Positions 1-9,233 of a DNA stretch of 64,000 nt are shown here, piece after piece. Numbering within the stretch: position 1 is the first letter of the stretch; the number at the start of each line of letters is the position of its first letter. Source of the stretch: Nodularia spumigena CCY9414 (lineage in GTDB: Bacteria > Cyanobacteriota > Cyanobacteriia > Cyanobacteriales > Nostocaceae); the NCBI RefSeq assembly GCF_000340565.2, contig NZ_CP007203.1, positions 598,297 to 662,296 of the forward strand. The letters are read 5' to 3'. The position numbers and the translations under genes are program-made. The notes below the pieces were generated by a model. It was not told the origin of the DNA. It did no database searches and saw only the letters and a list, made by a program, of their open reading frames with translations.

Positions 1-265
1 TTGGTGTGCGTATTATGTTAGCAAGATTTTTCCAACTCATATACAATCGTATATCGAAAGTTTTTGTTTGAAAAACTATATAAAGCCTGGTAAACGTGCT
101 AAATACACATGGATGTGTGGCAATTTATGATTTTTCAACCATGCACAAAGTCAACACCGAAAGCCAACATAGCCGATTGTTTTTCACCGAAAATATTTCA
201 TCGCTGTTGTTGGAATTCATATTATGCAATTGAGTATCTCATTTGCAAGCTATATGCAACTCCCA

Positions 266-2314
266 TTACTCCGACACGCGCCAAATCATGATCGTGTTGT
301 CTTCGCTAGCACTGACAAGGGACTTACCATCGGGGCTAATGGCTACTGATGTTACAGTATCTTTATGTCCCAGAAGTGTACCCATCTCCTTACCTGTGGC
401 TAAATTCCACAGTTTAATTGTGCGCTCGCGGCTACCACTGACAAGAGTGGTATTATCTGGACTAAAAGCAATAGATGTCACCGTTTGGGCATTTTCTGCC
501 AGTGTGTGACTTTTATGTTTTGTGGCTAAATTCCACAGTTTAATTGTGCGTAGCTTCCCGCCGTAGACATCGCGGCTAGCACTAGCCAAAGTCATACCAT
601 CTGGACTAAAAGCAATAGATGTCACCGTTTGGGTATCTGAATTAAGTGTGTCGATAAAAACGGCTTTGTTCAGATCCCACATCTTAATCGTTTTGTCAAA
701 ACTACCACTAACAAGAGTTATACCATCCGGGCTAATAGCCAGCGATCGCACCCAAGATGTATGTCCTCTGAGTGTGCTTCTTAAACTTCCCGTGGACATA
801 TTCCACAGTTTAATCGTGTTGTCATCGCTACCACTAGCCAAAGTTGCACCATCGGGGCTGATAGCGATCGCCTGAATTGAATTAGAATGTCCCCTCAGCG
901 TGCGAATTAACTCACCAGTAAACAAATCCCAAATTTTAATAGTTTGATCATCACTACCACTCACCAGAGTACGTCCATCTGGGCTAATAGCTACCACATT
1001 TACCCTTTGTTCATGGCCTTTGAGAGTAGCAATTTCTTTTCCTGTACCTAGATGCCAAACTTTAATTAGGCGCTCCCCACTACTAGCAAAAATCTGGCTA
1101 TCGGGACTAATCGCCACAGATAAAACCAAACCTTGATCAGCTTGTAAAACTTTACTTAAAGAAATGTTCTTTAAATTCAAATTGGGCGACTGATCAACAA
1201 CTGACTTTCTCGAACTACTCCGAGTTTGACTCAGCCGAGACAATAAAACAGTGTGGACACGACGATATTGCTGATACCAGGAATCTTGGATACCAAATAA
1301 CAGAATTAAAGCACTTACCAAGACAACATTTTTCAGTAAAGTATATTTAACTGGTAAAGATGAAACTTGAGTTACTGGTATTTTTCCCGAAGACTTACCT
1401 GTGGGCGGTAGTGCTAGTGGTTGTTTTGGAATCAACTCTCTAATCACTTCATCAGCTGATTGGTAACGCTGCTGGATATCTTTTCTCAATAATTTATCCA
1501 GAACATAATCCAATTCAGCACTCAAAGGACTTCGCAAATATTGTCGCCAATTAGTCACCCAGCCATAGCCATATTCCATCCACAACTGAAACGGGGAAAC
1601 TCCAGTCAGCAAATGAAAGCAAGTAGCCCCCAAACCAAACAAATCACTAGCTGGGTAAGCCTTACCATCTCTAATTTGTTCCAATGGCGAATAACCATGA
1701 GAACCAATAGATGTGCCGACTTTTTTCTGTACTCTCGCCGTTAATTGCTTCGAGGAACCAAAATCTATCAGGCTTAATCGTCCGTCACCATATCGGCGGA
1801 TAATATTTTCTGGTTTGATGTCGCGGTGAATCACACCACGATCATGGATAAACTGAAGCACAGGCAATAAATGCAGCAAAATCCCGTGGATTTCCCCAGG
1901 TTTATAAAGTTTTCGCCGTTGCAACTCGTTTAACAAATTCTGCCCATTGACAAACTGTTGTACCAAATACAAACAGTTATCTTGCTCAAAATAAGCTAAC
2001 AGAGTTGGTATTTGTGGATGTTCTCCCAATTCTTGCAGAAGCTTTGCTTCTTCGGCAAATAGCTCTACAGCCTTCTTTTGCGACCAAGTTCCTTCAAACT
2101 TCGGCGCTAACTGCTTAACTACACAACGTTCATTGAGTTTATCTGTATCTTCAGATAAATAAGTTCTGCCAAATCCCCCCTCATCGGAAAGGACCCGAAT
2201 GACGCGGAAGCGATTTCGCAAAAGTGGCACCAAGGGGGTGCTACAAGTTCGGCATAACTTCGTTTTGTCGAGATTTAGGGGATTTGGGCAATCGGGATTT
2301 AAGCAGCAGATCAT
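266..2314 (-). CDS. Serine/threonine protein kinase with 4-Cys prefix and C-terminal WD40 propeller
   Basis: The protein would phosphorylate Ser/Thr on unknown targets. The N-terminus carries a 4-Cys prefix (CLNPDC then LCRTC), found on many cyanobacterial Pkn kinases. The kinase domain follows, with a glycine loop GGFGRTY, the ATP lysine in VVKQL, catalytic HRDIKPEN and metal-binding DFG. A single hydrophobic segment (VVLVSALILLFG, about residue 345) probably anchors it in the membrane. Seven WD40 repeats, each with an SPDG-like turn and an IKxW end, then make a complete propeller for protein binding. I chose ATG at 2314 (682 aa); an upstream in-frame TTG at 2338 would add eight residues. 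The gene stands alone, facing away from the next gene leftward of the large gap. Confidence 0.92.
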   Translation of the reverse strand: MICCLNPDCPNPLNLDKTKLCRTCSTPLVPLLRNRFRVIRVLSDEGGFGRTYLSEDTDKLNERCVVKQLAPKFEGTWSQKKAVELFAEEAKLLQELGEHPQIPTLLAYFEQDNCLYLVQQFVNGQNLLNELQRRKLYKPGEIHGILLHLLPVLQFIHDRGVIHRDIKPENIIRRYGDGRLSLIDFGSSKQLTARVQKKVGTSIGSHGYSPLEQIRDGKAYPASDLFGLGATCFHLLTGVSPFQLWMEYGYGWVTNWRQYLRSPLSAELDYVLDKLLRKDIQQRYQSADEVIRELIPKQPLALPPTGKSSGKIPVTQVSSLPVKYTLLKNVVLVSALILLFGIQDSWYQQYRRVHTVLLSRLSQTRSSSRKSVVDQSPNLNLKNISLSKVLQADQGLVLSVAISPDSQIFASSGERLIKVWHLGTGKEIATLKGHEQRVNVVAISPDGRTLVSGSDDQTIKIWDLFTGELIRTLRGHSNSIQAIAISPDGATLASGSDDNTIKLWNMSTGSLRSTLRGHTSWVRSLAISPDGITLVSGSFDKTIKMWDLNKAVFIDTLNSDTQTVTSIAFSPDGMTLASASRDVYGGKLRTIKLWNLATKHKSHTLAENAQTVTSIAFSPDNTTLVSGSRERTIKLWNLATGKEMGTLLGHKDTVTSVAISPDGKSLVSASEDNTIMIWRVSE

Positions 2315-2885
2315 TCTCTGACAGGCGCGACTGCACAATAAATTATGTTAAGTTAGCCCCCGCAATTTCCCTTAATTAAGATTGGCTCTCGCGTCATGAT
2401 GGTAGAAAACACTGCTGTAGGGGATCGGGGAATTACTTATATAGTAAATTTTGGTAAATGCTCACCCGTCATTCTTTTTGCAACGAAAACTACAAGAGCC
2501 ACGGAATTCTTAATTTTATTGATTATATTATATTATAAACTTCTTCAAAAGAATATTCTATTTAAGCGATCGCTCTTTTAAAGAATGTTTCAAAAGTATT
2601 ATTGCTCACACCAAAACATCACCGCACTTAACCCCCTTCCCTCCTCAGCCATTTCCTAGCAGCACAGGGAAAGGAAAAACTTTTGTTATTAGCACAAAAT
2701 CGGGTTTTCAAAACCTCTCGACTCTTCAAAAAGAGTTGTAGCAAAGGGAATTTGGTATACTACTCTACGAATTTTCAAACATCCCGAAACTTCAGAGTGT
2801 CAGAGCTACCAAAACTAACCATCAAATCTTGACATACTCCCCACTCCCCAGAAGAAGCAGGGGCGCACCGGAGCACCGGAGCAAG

Positions 2886-2944
2886 GGGGAGTGAGAAATT
2901 ACTTTAAAACTTCCGGTTACTTAACAACCGTTCCTCTTCTCCCC
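2886..2944 (+). repeat. Dispersed repeat, copy 1 (inverted copy at 14563-14621)
   Basis: The stretch centred on TTCCGGTTACTTAACAAC matches the reverse complement of 14563-14621 with few differences. Both copies adjoin G/C-rich heptamer arrays, so this looks like one composite dispersed element. Confidence 0.7.
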
Positions 2945-2966
2945 TGCCCCCTGCCCCCTGCCCCCG
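2941..2966. repeat. Short tandemly repeated repetitive (STRR) array, CTGCCCC heptamer
   Basis: Three to four consecutive CTGCCCC units can be read directly. STRR heptamers of this kind are a hallmark of heterocystous cyanobacterial intergenic DNA. Confidence 0.8.
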
Positions 2967-3075
2967 TTCCTCTTCTCCCCACTCCCCGGCTATAAAACAT
3001 AAAAATCCCAGAACCCCGATTAATTTGAGAAAACGGGGTTCTAAAGCTTAGAGTATTTCTAATGAATTTGATAGC

Positions 3076-3435
3076 TTACTTTTTACCTGTCACCTTTTCC
3101 AAGAAATTCTGGACATTATCTTCTACTGAAGTTGAACTCTGTGAATTTTCAGGATTCTTCATCTTGTCAATGTCAGCATCTCCCTGAACTTCATTGAGTC
3201 CTTTGTTGGAATTTTCTTGAACTTCTTTCAGTTTCAAGGGTTGGGATTTAGCCACCTCGTCAGTTCTTCGTTGAGTTTCCAGAAGTTGTGTCGGGCCTTC
3301 CTGGGGATCACTTTGATAGCTACTGATGGCAAAAGCAGGTGATACACTAGATAAAAATAGCAACGTACAGGCAGAAGCCACAACTACAAAACGCACTGGG
3401 CGTAAAATAGATAAAACAAAATCAACAATCTTCAT
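3076..3435 (-). CDS. Small secreted protein of unknown function
   Basis: The 119-aa product starts with a basic n-region, a hydrophobic stretch (FVVVASACTLLFLSS) and an AFA cleavage site near residue 36, so it is probably exported to the periplasm or lumen. The mature part is polar, rich in Gln, Glu, Asn and Ser, with repeated VQ(E/G)(N/D) segments and no cysteines or catalytic motifs. The ATG at 3435 is preceded by GAGGA at a suitable distance, which supports the start. It faintly resembles cyanobacterial low-temperature-induced small secreted proteins, but I cannot confirm that. It is monocistronic, with noncoding DNA on both sides. Confidence 0.75.
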   Translation of the reverse strand: MKIVDFVLSILRPVRFVVVASACTLLFLSSVSPAFAISSYQSDPQEGPTQLLETQRRTDEVAKSQPLKLKEVQENSNKGLNEVQGDADIDKMKNPENSQSSTSVEDNVQNFLEKVTGKK

Positions 3436-3775
3436 CTTTAATCCTCAATAACAGCTTCAACAACGCTAGATTTGCACATTGAAAAATTAATCAATGCCTT
3501 TATTACCAAAACATGGGCATTGAATCATTAATGGGTGCTTTTTTTATTCTTTAAACCATGAAATAGTGAAGATTTTTTTTGGTGTTTCCGTTTTGAATAA
3601 TCAAATCGTCAATACCTAATTAATCATTGTGTTGTACACAGACATATATTCTTCTAGCAAATTTCATCTCTTACAGTTTTACCTGTAATTCACTTACATT
3701 TGTATCGACCTGTAGAATGAAATTTATTCTATTTATATTTGCGACGAAATCAACCTTTAGGTAGATCGGCTGAAT
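3436..3775. other. AT-rich intergenic region
   Basis: No gene was seen. A short inverted repeat (TCAATGCC ... GGCATTGA, about 3491-3526) lies just upstream of the small secreted protein gene; it could be an operator or an untranslated-leader hairpin. The rest is AT-rich with no recognisable motif. Confidence 0.5.
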
Positions 3776-4207
3776 CTAGGAATCATACCACTCGCTCATC
3801 ACAGAAGCACAAGCTTGCGCGTCTTGCCAAAGTTGATGTAAAAATACCTCAATGGCTGAAGCTGAGGACAAAGCCTCACTAGAAGAATCACTGATAGTGG
3901 TAGCAAACAAACCCACAGCATCTTCACAATTATCTGATAGCCAAAAACCCCTCAAAGTAACTTCCATATACTCACTATCACAAGCACACAAGGTAATAAT
4001 TTCACTGTTATTTTGTTTAACTTCCGCCTTCAACATCTCTATTCCTGGTAAATCAAGAGGAAGCAGAAAGGAAGCAGTGCTGGATTCAACATACAGATTT
4101 TGCCCAACACGCAGTGCAAAAACTACTCGCTGCGCCACCCATTTCTCTAGTGACTCAGTTAGACACTCTAAATAAAAGCTGCTTTCGGTGTAAGTTAATT
4201 TCAGCAT
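3776..4207 (-). CDS. Conserved-looking hypothetical protein (143 aa)
   Basis: I do not recognise a family. The protein begins MLKLTYTESSFYLE, has alternating beta-like segments, two close cysteines (LCACDSE) and an acidic, Ser-rich C-terminal part ending in a likely helix (VFLHQLWQDAQACASVMSEW). There is no signal peptide or membrane segment, so it is probably cytosolic. Codon use and HIP-poor AT-rich composition match neighbouring genes. ATG at 4207 is the only upstream start of full length. The opposite-strand ORFs over this region look like shadows. Confidence 0.65.
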   Translation of the reverse strand: MLKLTYTESSFYLECLTESLEKWVAQRVVFALRVGQNLYVESSTASFLLPLDLPGIEMLKAEVKQNNSEIITLCACDSEYMEVTLRGFWLSDNCEDAVGLFATTISDSSSEALSSASAIEVFLHQLWQDAQACASVMSEWYDS

Positions 4208-4287
4208 TCCTTATGCTCTCGTGTGATTCCAGGTTTGCTTGCACATCTATCCAGAACTGTATTGTCACAGCTTTACTCCAGACCAAA

Positions 4288-4321
4288 AACCCCCGCTTCT
4301 CCTGTGGGTGAGGCGGGGGTT
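4288..4321 (-). terminator. Rho-independent terminator for the 4349-4606 gene
   Basis: Perfect 9-bp arms AACCCCCGC / GCGGGGGTT enclose a 16-base loop. On the minus strand the stem is followed by a T-run (TTTTTGG), so it terminates transcription coming from the right. Confidence 0.75.
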
Positions 4322-4348
4322 AAAATTTGACCGCAAAATTTTCTGGTC

Positions 4349-4606
4349 TTACTTGGGTACAGTATTCCTCAGACTGTAGCGTTTCCCGCCCCCACTTCTT
4401 CGATTTATTTCTGGTTGTAAACTCAGCAGACTCTGGCTGATATATCTCAAATCATGATTACTTTTTGTGATTTGCCAATGATCTCGGTTACTATCGCCCA
4501 TAAATAAGTATTCCACTCCCACGGCGGCTAATTCCCAACTGGCTCGGCAGATGTTAGCACACAAGGAAGTGGAGATGGGATAGACGAATTTCACAGCAAA
4601 TTTCAC
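4349..4606 (-). CDS. Small hypothetical protein (85 aa)
   Basis: The reading frame starts with GTG at 4606 and shows reasonable codon use through to a TAA. The product has a YLFMGDSNRDHWQI stretch and a basic C-terminal tail (RRSGGGKRYSLRN). I do not recognise the family. A good rho-independent terminator directly downstream on the same strand supports a real transcribed gene. It diverges from the RHH-like gene at 4679 with only 72 bases between the starts, so the two may share a control region. Confidence 0.5.
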   Translation of the reverse strand: MKFAVKFVYPISTSLCANICRASWELAAVGVEYLFMGDSNRDHWQITKSNHDLRYISQSLLSLQPEINRRSGGGKRYSLRNTVPK

Positions 4607-4678
4607 CTATTTGAACATTTCTTTAAACATACTACACTTGTATTACTATACTGTCCATACCTTTAAGTCACAAAAGTT

Positions 4679-5014
4679 ATGCATACAATCGCTCGCACTC
4701 CCACCACCGAAATGGAAGTTACCAGTATCCGCCTGGAACGGGAACTTAAAGATAAACTCAAAGAAATCGCCGGAAATCAAGGATATCAAGCTTTGATCAG
4801 AGATATCCTCTGGAATTATGTACAACAAAAATCAGGTGAGTGGAAACCCAGATTTTCGCAAGCCGATATTCGAGCTAGTATAGCTGCTACAGCTCAACAA
4901 GAAGAACGTTGTGTACTCACAGGTCAATTAATTCAACCCCAACAACCGATGTTGTTAGGACTCACGAGGAATGGCGATATGGTTCCTCTAAGTCTCGAAA
5001 GTTTAACATCTTAG
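4679..5014 (+). CDS. Ribbon-helix-helix-like small protein
   Basis: The 111-aa protein has a MEVTSIRLERELKDKLKEIA segment typical of a ribbon-helix-helix beta strand plus helix, followed by a second helix (GYQALIRDILWNYV). This suggests a CopG/MetJ-like DNA-binding fold, perhaps an autoregulated regulator or antitoxin. The C-terminal half contains a CVLTGQLI segment and no known motif. No toxin gene follows, so an antitoxin role is unsupported. The ATG at 4679 lies in a short divergent spacer, and a strong hairpin follows the stop at 5029-5070. Confidence 0.75.
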   Translation: MHTIARTPTTEMEVTSIRLERELKDKLKEIAGNQGYQALIRDILWNYVQQKSGEWKPRFSQADIRASIAATAQQEERCVLTGQLIQPQQPMLLGLTRNGDMVPLSLESLTS

Positions 5015-5028
5015 TCTTTGATGCCGGT

Positions 5029-5070
5029 GAATGCAGCCCACTGACTCACTAGTACAAATGGGCTGCATTC
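5029..5070 (+). terminator. Strong hairpin after the RHH-like gene
   Basis: Perfect 12-bp arms GAATGCAGCCCA / TGGGCTGCATTC enclose 18 bases. It begins 14 bases after the stop codon. There is no T-run, so it may be a transcript-stabilising 3' hairpin rather than an intrinsic terminator. Confidence 0.55.
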
Positions 5071-5731
5071 GGAATTTAGCTTCATTCTGACTATGGGTAG
5101 ATTTTATGGGAACAAAATATATGCTGTTTTATGTCTTTATCTCTGCTCAAGTATTTATCTGTGACCTGTTTAAAGTTTTGTGAAGTTAATCCTCCCAGAT
5201 GAAGCGCAGAGGATTTTTGGCTGAATGAGCGCCTTTGTCGAAAGTTGTTCACTGAAGTTGGTTCCCAAGGGCTGCAATGGCAATATTTGGCTTTTTGTTA
5301 CACCAATAGTAAAGTTACCTGGATCTAAAAAAAGTTTTAGCATAAAACACATAAATTTATCAGTAAAAACAGTATTAATACAGTTATATTTCTAGAATTC
5401 TTGTCTAAAATCAAGAGAAAATACGGTTTATGTATAGTGACAAACAAGATATCCTAGTGTCCAGTTAGCTAATTAAATCTGCACAAAAATTTAAACAGTA
5501 TCTGGATGCATGATTAGGATCTTTGAAATATTTTTATGCTTATTATATAGACATCAGTTCCATATATCAGTAACTTGTTCATCTGAAATAGAAAGGGCTA
5601 TAACAGGTGAAAGTCAGTTTTTATAAAAGATTTGCAATTGATCAGGGTGTCGCAACGTAATTAACGGTGAAGGATATGCCAAGAAATTGGGTAGACACAA
5701 AACGGGGTAATTATCCAAGAGCGTACCAGAA
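5071..5731. other. Intergenic leader region before the GAF kinase
   Basis: No convincing gene. A 60-codon minus-strand frame (5170-5352) has no recognisable features. The AT-rich 5350-5640 portion probably contains the promoter of the kinase gene, but I could not pick out reliable -35/-10 boxes. Confidence 0.4.
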
Positions 5732-7792
5732 ATGAACAATTATCTATCATTGCCACCAAAATACTCGAATGATCTAGAGCGGCCACAATCATACGCAGTG
5801 AAGTTGATGCAGCATCAGGAAGAACCAGCCCAGCATCTGGCACAAACAATCAACCACATCATTGCCAAGAGTTCGGTAACGTCATTGATGCTGCAAGAGA
5901 TTGCCAAATTGCTAGGAGTTACCTTTGATGTAGACTGTTGCTGCTTAGTTACAGTTACTAACGAAGTCTCAGGTAATGCGACTGCTGCTAATTGGTGTTC
6001 TGATGAATATCTGAGAAGGACGCACCTGAGCGAGACGTTCTCAACCGAACAGTTAATGATGGACTTACCAGTGGTGCAATGTGCTGCTGAACCATTAACG
6101 ATGGAGGACATTTCAACTATTCAAAACAGTTTGGTAGTGGGGTGTGAATATTTGCCATTACCGATTAAAGCTGTTTTGGCAATCCCGACGCGGTTAAGGG
6201 GCAAAAATAACGGCGTGATTTGCTTGATTAAATTCCAGACTTATGATTGGCAGGAGTCAGAAAAACAACTGCTCAAAGACATAGAATCGTCCTGTGCGAT
6301 CGCCTTTTCTCAAGTCATACAAGCCCAGCTAATTGCGACTCAACATCAGTATCTCCAAAAGAACAAGCATCATCAAGCCTTAATCAAGCAATTAGCTTTA
6401 CTAAGTCGGACTAACTTGGAATTGAATCAAATGCTCCAGTTAGCGATCGCCTCGACAGCCGAATCATTACAGGCAGATCGGGGTTTGTTGATCCTACTCC
6501 AATACACAGATCCACTATTTAAAATTAAATCTAAAAACCAAATTCCCAAAGCCAAAGGGACTGTTGTGGGTGAATGGAACCGGGAAATCCCAAATTTCCA
6601 GACGATTAAACCGGAAACTTCAACTCAGACATTTTCCCTCGAAGACTGTAGTTTATGTCAACGGGTATTTACAGAATTTGGCAGCCCAGTGATCATCAGT
6701 GACTATATAGACATAGAAGCAGCTGGTACAGTAGCCCCATTGTTGAGAATTGAGGCTTTACCGACAGTGCTGTTAATGTCATTAGAGAATCAAGGCAAAG
6801 TTTTAGGATTTCTAGTGTTACAACAAGCACTACCACGCAATTGGCAACCAGCAGAATTAAATCTTCTAGAAATGGTCTGCGCCCAAGTCAGCAATGCCAT
6901 AATTCAATCACAGACATTAAGGCAAGTACAGACTGTAGTAGATGAACGGACAGCCAAATTAAAAAGCAGTTTGGAACTCCAAGCCAAATTGCATGAAAAA
7001 ACGCGGCAATATGTGGGACAACTCCGGGAAATCAACGAACTCAAAGATGAATTTTTGAGCAACATGAGCGATCGCTTGCGCTACCCCCTGACAAATATGC
7101 TGATGTCAATTAAGAATTTACGGCTGCCAGGAATAGCACCAGAGCGTCAAGCTAGATACATGGACATTTTAGAGCAAGAATGTACCAAAGAAATCAACTT
7201 AATTAATGACTTGCTCACCTTACAGAAACTAGAATCTGATCAAGAACCCCTACAATTTGAAAGCATTGATTTAAATAGCAAAATTGAGGAACTAGGTGCA
7301 GCCTTTGAGAAAAGGCTAGGAGATAAAGGTTTAAGCATTACCGTAGATTTACCGAAGCAGCCATTAACACTACAAACCGAACTAGACAGTTTTGACCGCA
7401 TCCTCCAAGAGTTATTAAATAATGCCTATACCTATTCTGAACATGATACGATTATTCACCTAAAAGCATTTCACCAAGTTGAAGCACAAATTGATCAAAT
7501 TATTATTAAGGTGATTAATACAGGGCGTGCCATTTGCGAAGAGGAAGCCACCTATATTTTCGACAAATTCCGTCGTGGTAAAGGACGCTGGCACCCTGGG
7601 ACTGGACTGGGACTAGCTTTAGTCAAATCTTTAGTACAGCACTTGAATGGGGCGATCGCCGTTGAGAGTATGCAAATCTCAGATTCCCCACTGAGCGAAG
7701 TTTGTTTCACCCTGACTCTGCCCCAATTTTCCCACGAAAGCAAACCATATACTAACAGTGACTCAACAATACAACATCACAGAAAATCTTGA
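5732..7792 (+). CDS. GAF-domain sensor histidine-kinase-like protein with degenerate H-box
   Basis: The 686-aa soluble protein has two GAF-like regions (about 45-200 and 225-395), a coiled linker, a HisKA-like dimerisation helix and a C-terminal HATPase domain. The ATPase part keeps an N-box (LQELLNNAYTYS) and a G2 box (GTGLGLAL), but the G1 aspartate is replaced (VINTGRAI). The H-box reads FLSNMSDRLRYPL, with Asp447 where the phosphoacceptor His normally stands. Autophosphorylation by the classic route therefore seems impossible; it may act as a scaffold, a heterodimer partner or an ATP-binding sensor. Its last 35 bases overlap the start of the SRPBCC gene, so the two are probably translated together. 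Confidence 0.85.
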   Translation: MNNYLSLPPKYSNDLERPQSYAVKLMQHQEEPAQHLAQTINHIIAKSSVTSLMLQEIAKLLGVTFDVDCCCLVTVTNEVSGNATAANWCSDEYLRRTHLSETFSTEQLMMDLPVVQCAAEPLTMEDISTIQNSLVVGCEYLPLPIKAVLAIPTRLRGKNNGVICLIKFQTYDWQESEKQLLKDIESSCAIAFSQVIQAQLIATQHQYLQKNKHHQALIKQLALLSRTNLELNQMLQLAIASTAESLQADRGLLILLQYTDPLFKIKSKNQIPKAKGTVVGEWNREIPNFQTIKPETSTQTFSLEDCSLCQRVFTEFGSPVIISDYIDIEAAGTVAPLLRIEALPTVLLMSLENQGKVLGFLVLQQALPRNWQPAELNLLEMVCAQVSNAIIQSQTLRQVQTVVDERTAKLKSSLELQAKLHEKTRQYVGQLREINELKDEFLSNMSDRLRYPLTNMLMSIKNLRLPGIAPERQARYMDILEQECTKEINLINDLLTLQKLESDQEPLQFESIDLNSKIEELGAAFEKRLGDKGLSITVDLPKQPLTLQTELDSFDRILQELLNNAYTYSEHDTIIHLKAFHQVEAQIDQIIIKVINTGRAICEEEATYIFDKFRRGKGRWHPGTGLGLALVKSLVQHLNGAIAVESMQISDSPLSEVCFTLTLPQFSHESKPYTNSDSTIQHHRKS

Positions 7793-8348
7793 CCCCAGCG
7801 CCACAACTGATCACATACAGCTAGAAAACAACATAACTATTGATGCAGCTGGTTTACCAGATGTAGTAGTGAAAGTTGAGAAAATAGCCGAGAGGCAGAG
7901 GAAAATTAGCGCTAAAATCCAAATTCCTCAACCCGTTGAACGCATCTGGAAAGTACTCACAGACTATGAAGCCTTGTCTGAGTTCATTCCCAACCTAGCG
8001 AAGAGTTGTTTGCTGGAGCATCCTCAAGGTGGTATCCGACTCGAACAAATAGGCTCACAGCGCTTACTCAAGTTCAACTTTTCGGCGCGTGTAGTTTTAG
8101 ATTTGGAAGAATGCTTCCCTCAAGAAATTAATTTCTCAATGGTAGAAGGCGATTTCAAAGGCTTTTCTGGTAGCTGGTGTTTAGAGCCTTATTCTCAGGG
8201 TGAGGATCAAGGCACTACTGTATGTTACACCATTCAAGTCTGGCCTAAACTCACCATGCCCATCACCATCATTGAGCGTCGTCTCAGCAATGATCTGCGG
8301 GTAAATCTTTTAGCTATTCACCAGCGTGTAGAGCAATTAACTACTTGA
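7758..8348 (+). CDS. SRPBCC (polyketide cyclase/COQ10-like) family protein
   Basis: After about 45 polar residues the protein shows a START/SRPBCC fold signature: ISAKIQIPQPVERIWKVLTDYEALSEFIPNL, then a strand rich in hydrophobics and a final long helix (SNDLRVNLLAIHQRVEQL). Such proteins bind hydrophobic ligands such as quinones, lipids or tetrapyrroles in a cavity; the ligand here is unknown. The start is GTG at 7758, 35 bases inside the upstream kinase gene, implying translational coupling. There is no signal peptide. The C-terminus matches the usual family length of about 150 residues for the core domain. Confidence 0.85.
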   Translation: MTQQYNITENLDPSATTDHIQLENNITIDAAGLPDVVVKVEKIAERQRKISAKIQIPQPVERIWKVLTDYEALSEFIPNLAKSCLLEHPQGGIRLEQIGSQRLLKFNFSARVVLDLEECFPQEINFSMVEGDFKGFSGSWCLEPYSQGEDQGTTVCYTIQVWPKLTMPITIIERRLSNDLRVNLLAIHQRVEQLTT

Positions 8349-8400
8349 GAGGGTGTAGGGGATAGGGTGTAGGGTGTGCGGAACCCACGTTTAAAAACAT
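8349..8400. repeat. Heptamer-rich repeat (GGGTGTA type)
   Basis: The string contains several degenerate GGGTGTA heptamers. A reverse-sense counterpart (CACACCC units) lies near 8508-8530, making the short region between them look like a repeat-flanked spacer. Confidence 0.5.
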
Positions 8401-8560
8401 GGGATTGAAGTAAGGACGCTTTGTATCTCGCGCCCCATTCTTGATACAATTCCTTTTTTTGAACTGAAGCTCTGAACTCAGAACTAAAGTTTTTGATTGT
8501 TGCTCTTCTACACCCCACACCCCACACCCTTTTTTCTGTAATCTGAAATCATCCAAAATA

Positions 8561-8603
8561 ATAAGCCTTTTCTTCGGGACGAATCACCGAGGAAAAGGCT
8601 TAT
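8561..8603 (-). terminator. Terminator downstream of tRNA-Glu
   Basis: Perfect 12-bp arms ATAAGCCTTTTC / GAAAAGGCTTAT form a hairpin about 43 bases past the 3' end of the tRNA. On the minus strand it is followed by TATTTTGG, compatible with intrinsic termination. Confidence 0.65.
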
Positions 8604-8645
8604 CTGAAAAACAAAAAGATATTATTTGATTTTATGTTCTGGAAA

Positions 8646-8718
8646 TACCCCCAGGGGAATTCGAATCCCCGTCGCCTCCGTGAAAGGGAGGTGTCCTAGG
8701 CCTCTAGACGATGGGGGC
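8646..8718 (-). tRNA. tRNA-Glu (anticodon UUC)
   Basis: The 73-base minus-strand sequence begins GCCCCCATCGTCTAGAGGC and ends TGGGGGTA. The acceptor arms GCCCCCA/TGGGGGT pair, the anticodon arm reads CCTCCCTTTCACGGAGG with TTC in the loop, and the T-loop is TTCGAAT. CCA is not encoded. In cyanobacteria this tRNA serves both translation and tetrapyrrole synthesis through glutamyl-tRNA reductase. Confidence 0.96.
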
Positions 8719-9233
8719 GTAAGACTCAGACTTTATATAGAGTAACTAATTTTCTAGTGGATGTCAACAGTTTTTCCAAAAAAAATTTTCCAGACTAAAA
8801 TAGGCGGCAATACATAGCTTATAGTTGAATTTGTGCATCAGGAACACAAGGCAGTAGCATCAGCAGCGACTAATGTAGCGGTTGAATTTTTCCTGGTGTT
8901 TGATACTAAACAAAGGACTCTTAGGGATTTCCAGAAAATAAATTGCCCCATTTCATCAGACCATCTTTGTTCTTTATCCCCCCTGCTCCGGTGCTCCCTG
9001 CTCCCCTGCCTACCTCAGCAATGGAATATTTTTTTAATTGGAAGTCCCTTAATTTCCGCCCTAGCACCATCAGATGTTTCTCCAAATTATGACCAATGGA
9101 GTAATATACAGGACTAAGTATGAAAAAACTCTGGATTTCCCTGGGGACAGAGGATGTGATGTTGTACTCTGTAGAGGTGATATTTACTATTCTTTACAAA
9201 AGATTTTGAAATATATAGCTCAAAATCTACAAC
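8719..9233. other. Intergenic region between tRNA-Glu and the antiporter gene
   Basis: No convincing gene. A 94-codon frame at 8833-9117 runs through G/C-rich repeat-like DNA (CTGCTCCGGTGCTCCCTGC) and is probably spurious. The tRNA promoter should lie just right of 8718. Confidence 0.5.

Larger units (their letters stand above)
2339..3075. other. Intergenic region with STRR and a shared dispersed repeat
   Basis: I see no convincing gene here. It contains a HIP1-like site near 2568, a heptanucleotide CTGCCCC tandem array at 2941-2966, and a 59-base repeat (2886-2944) that recurs in inverted orientation at 14563-14621. The short ORF at 2396-2581 has no recognisable content. Confidence 0.6.

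Noticed and set aside
2941-2966. CRISPR-like regular repeats (also 14540, 16060, 31751)
   Set aside because: The units are contiguous heptamers without spacers, which is STRR, not CRISPR.
5170-5352. 60-codon minus-strand ORF
   Set aside because: No motif or Shine-Dalgarno; I treat the region as noncoding leader DNA.
8833-9117. 94-codon plus-strand ORF
   Set aside because: It runs through G/C-rich repeat-like DNA, has no recognisable content and poor codon use.
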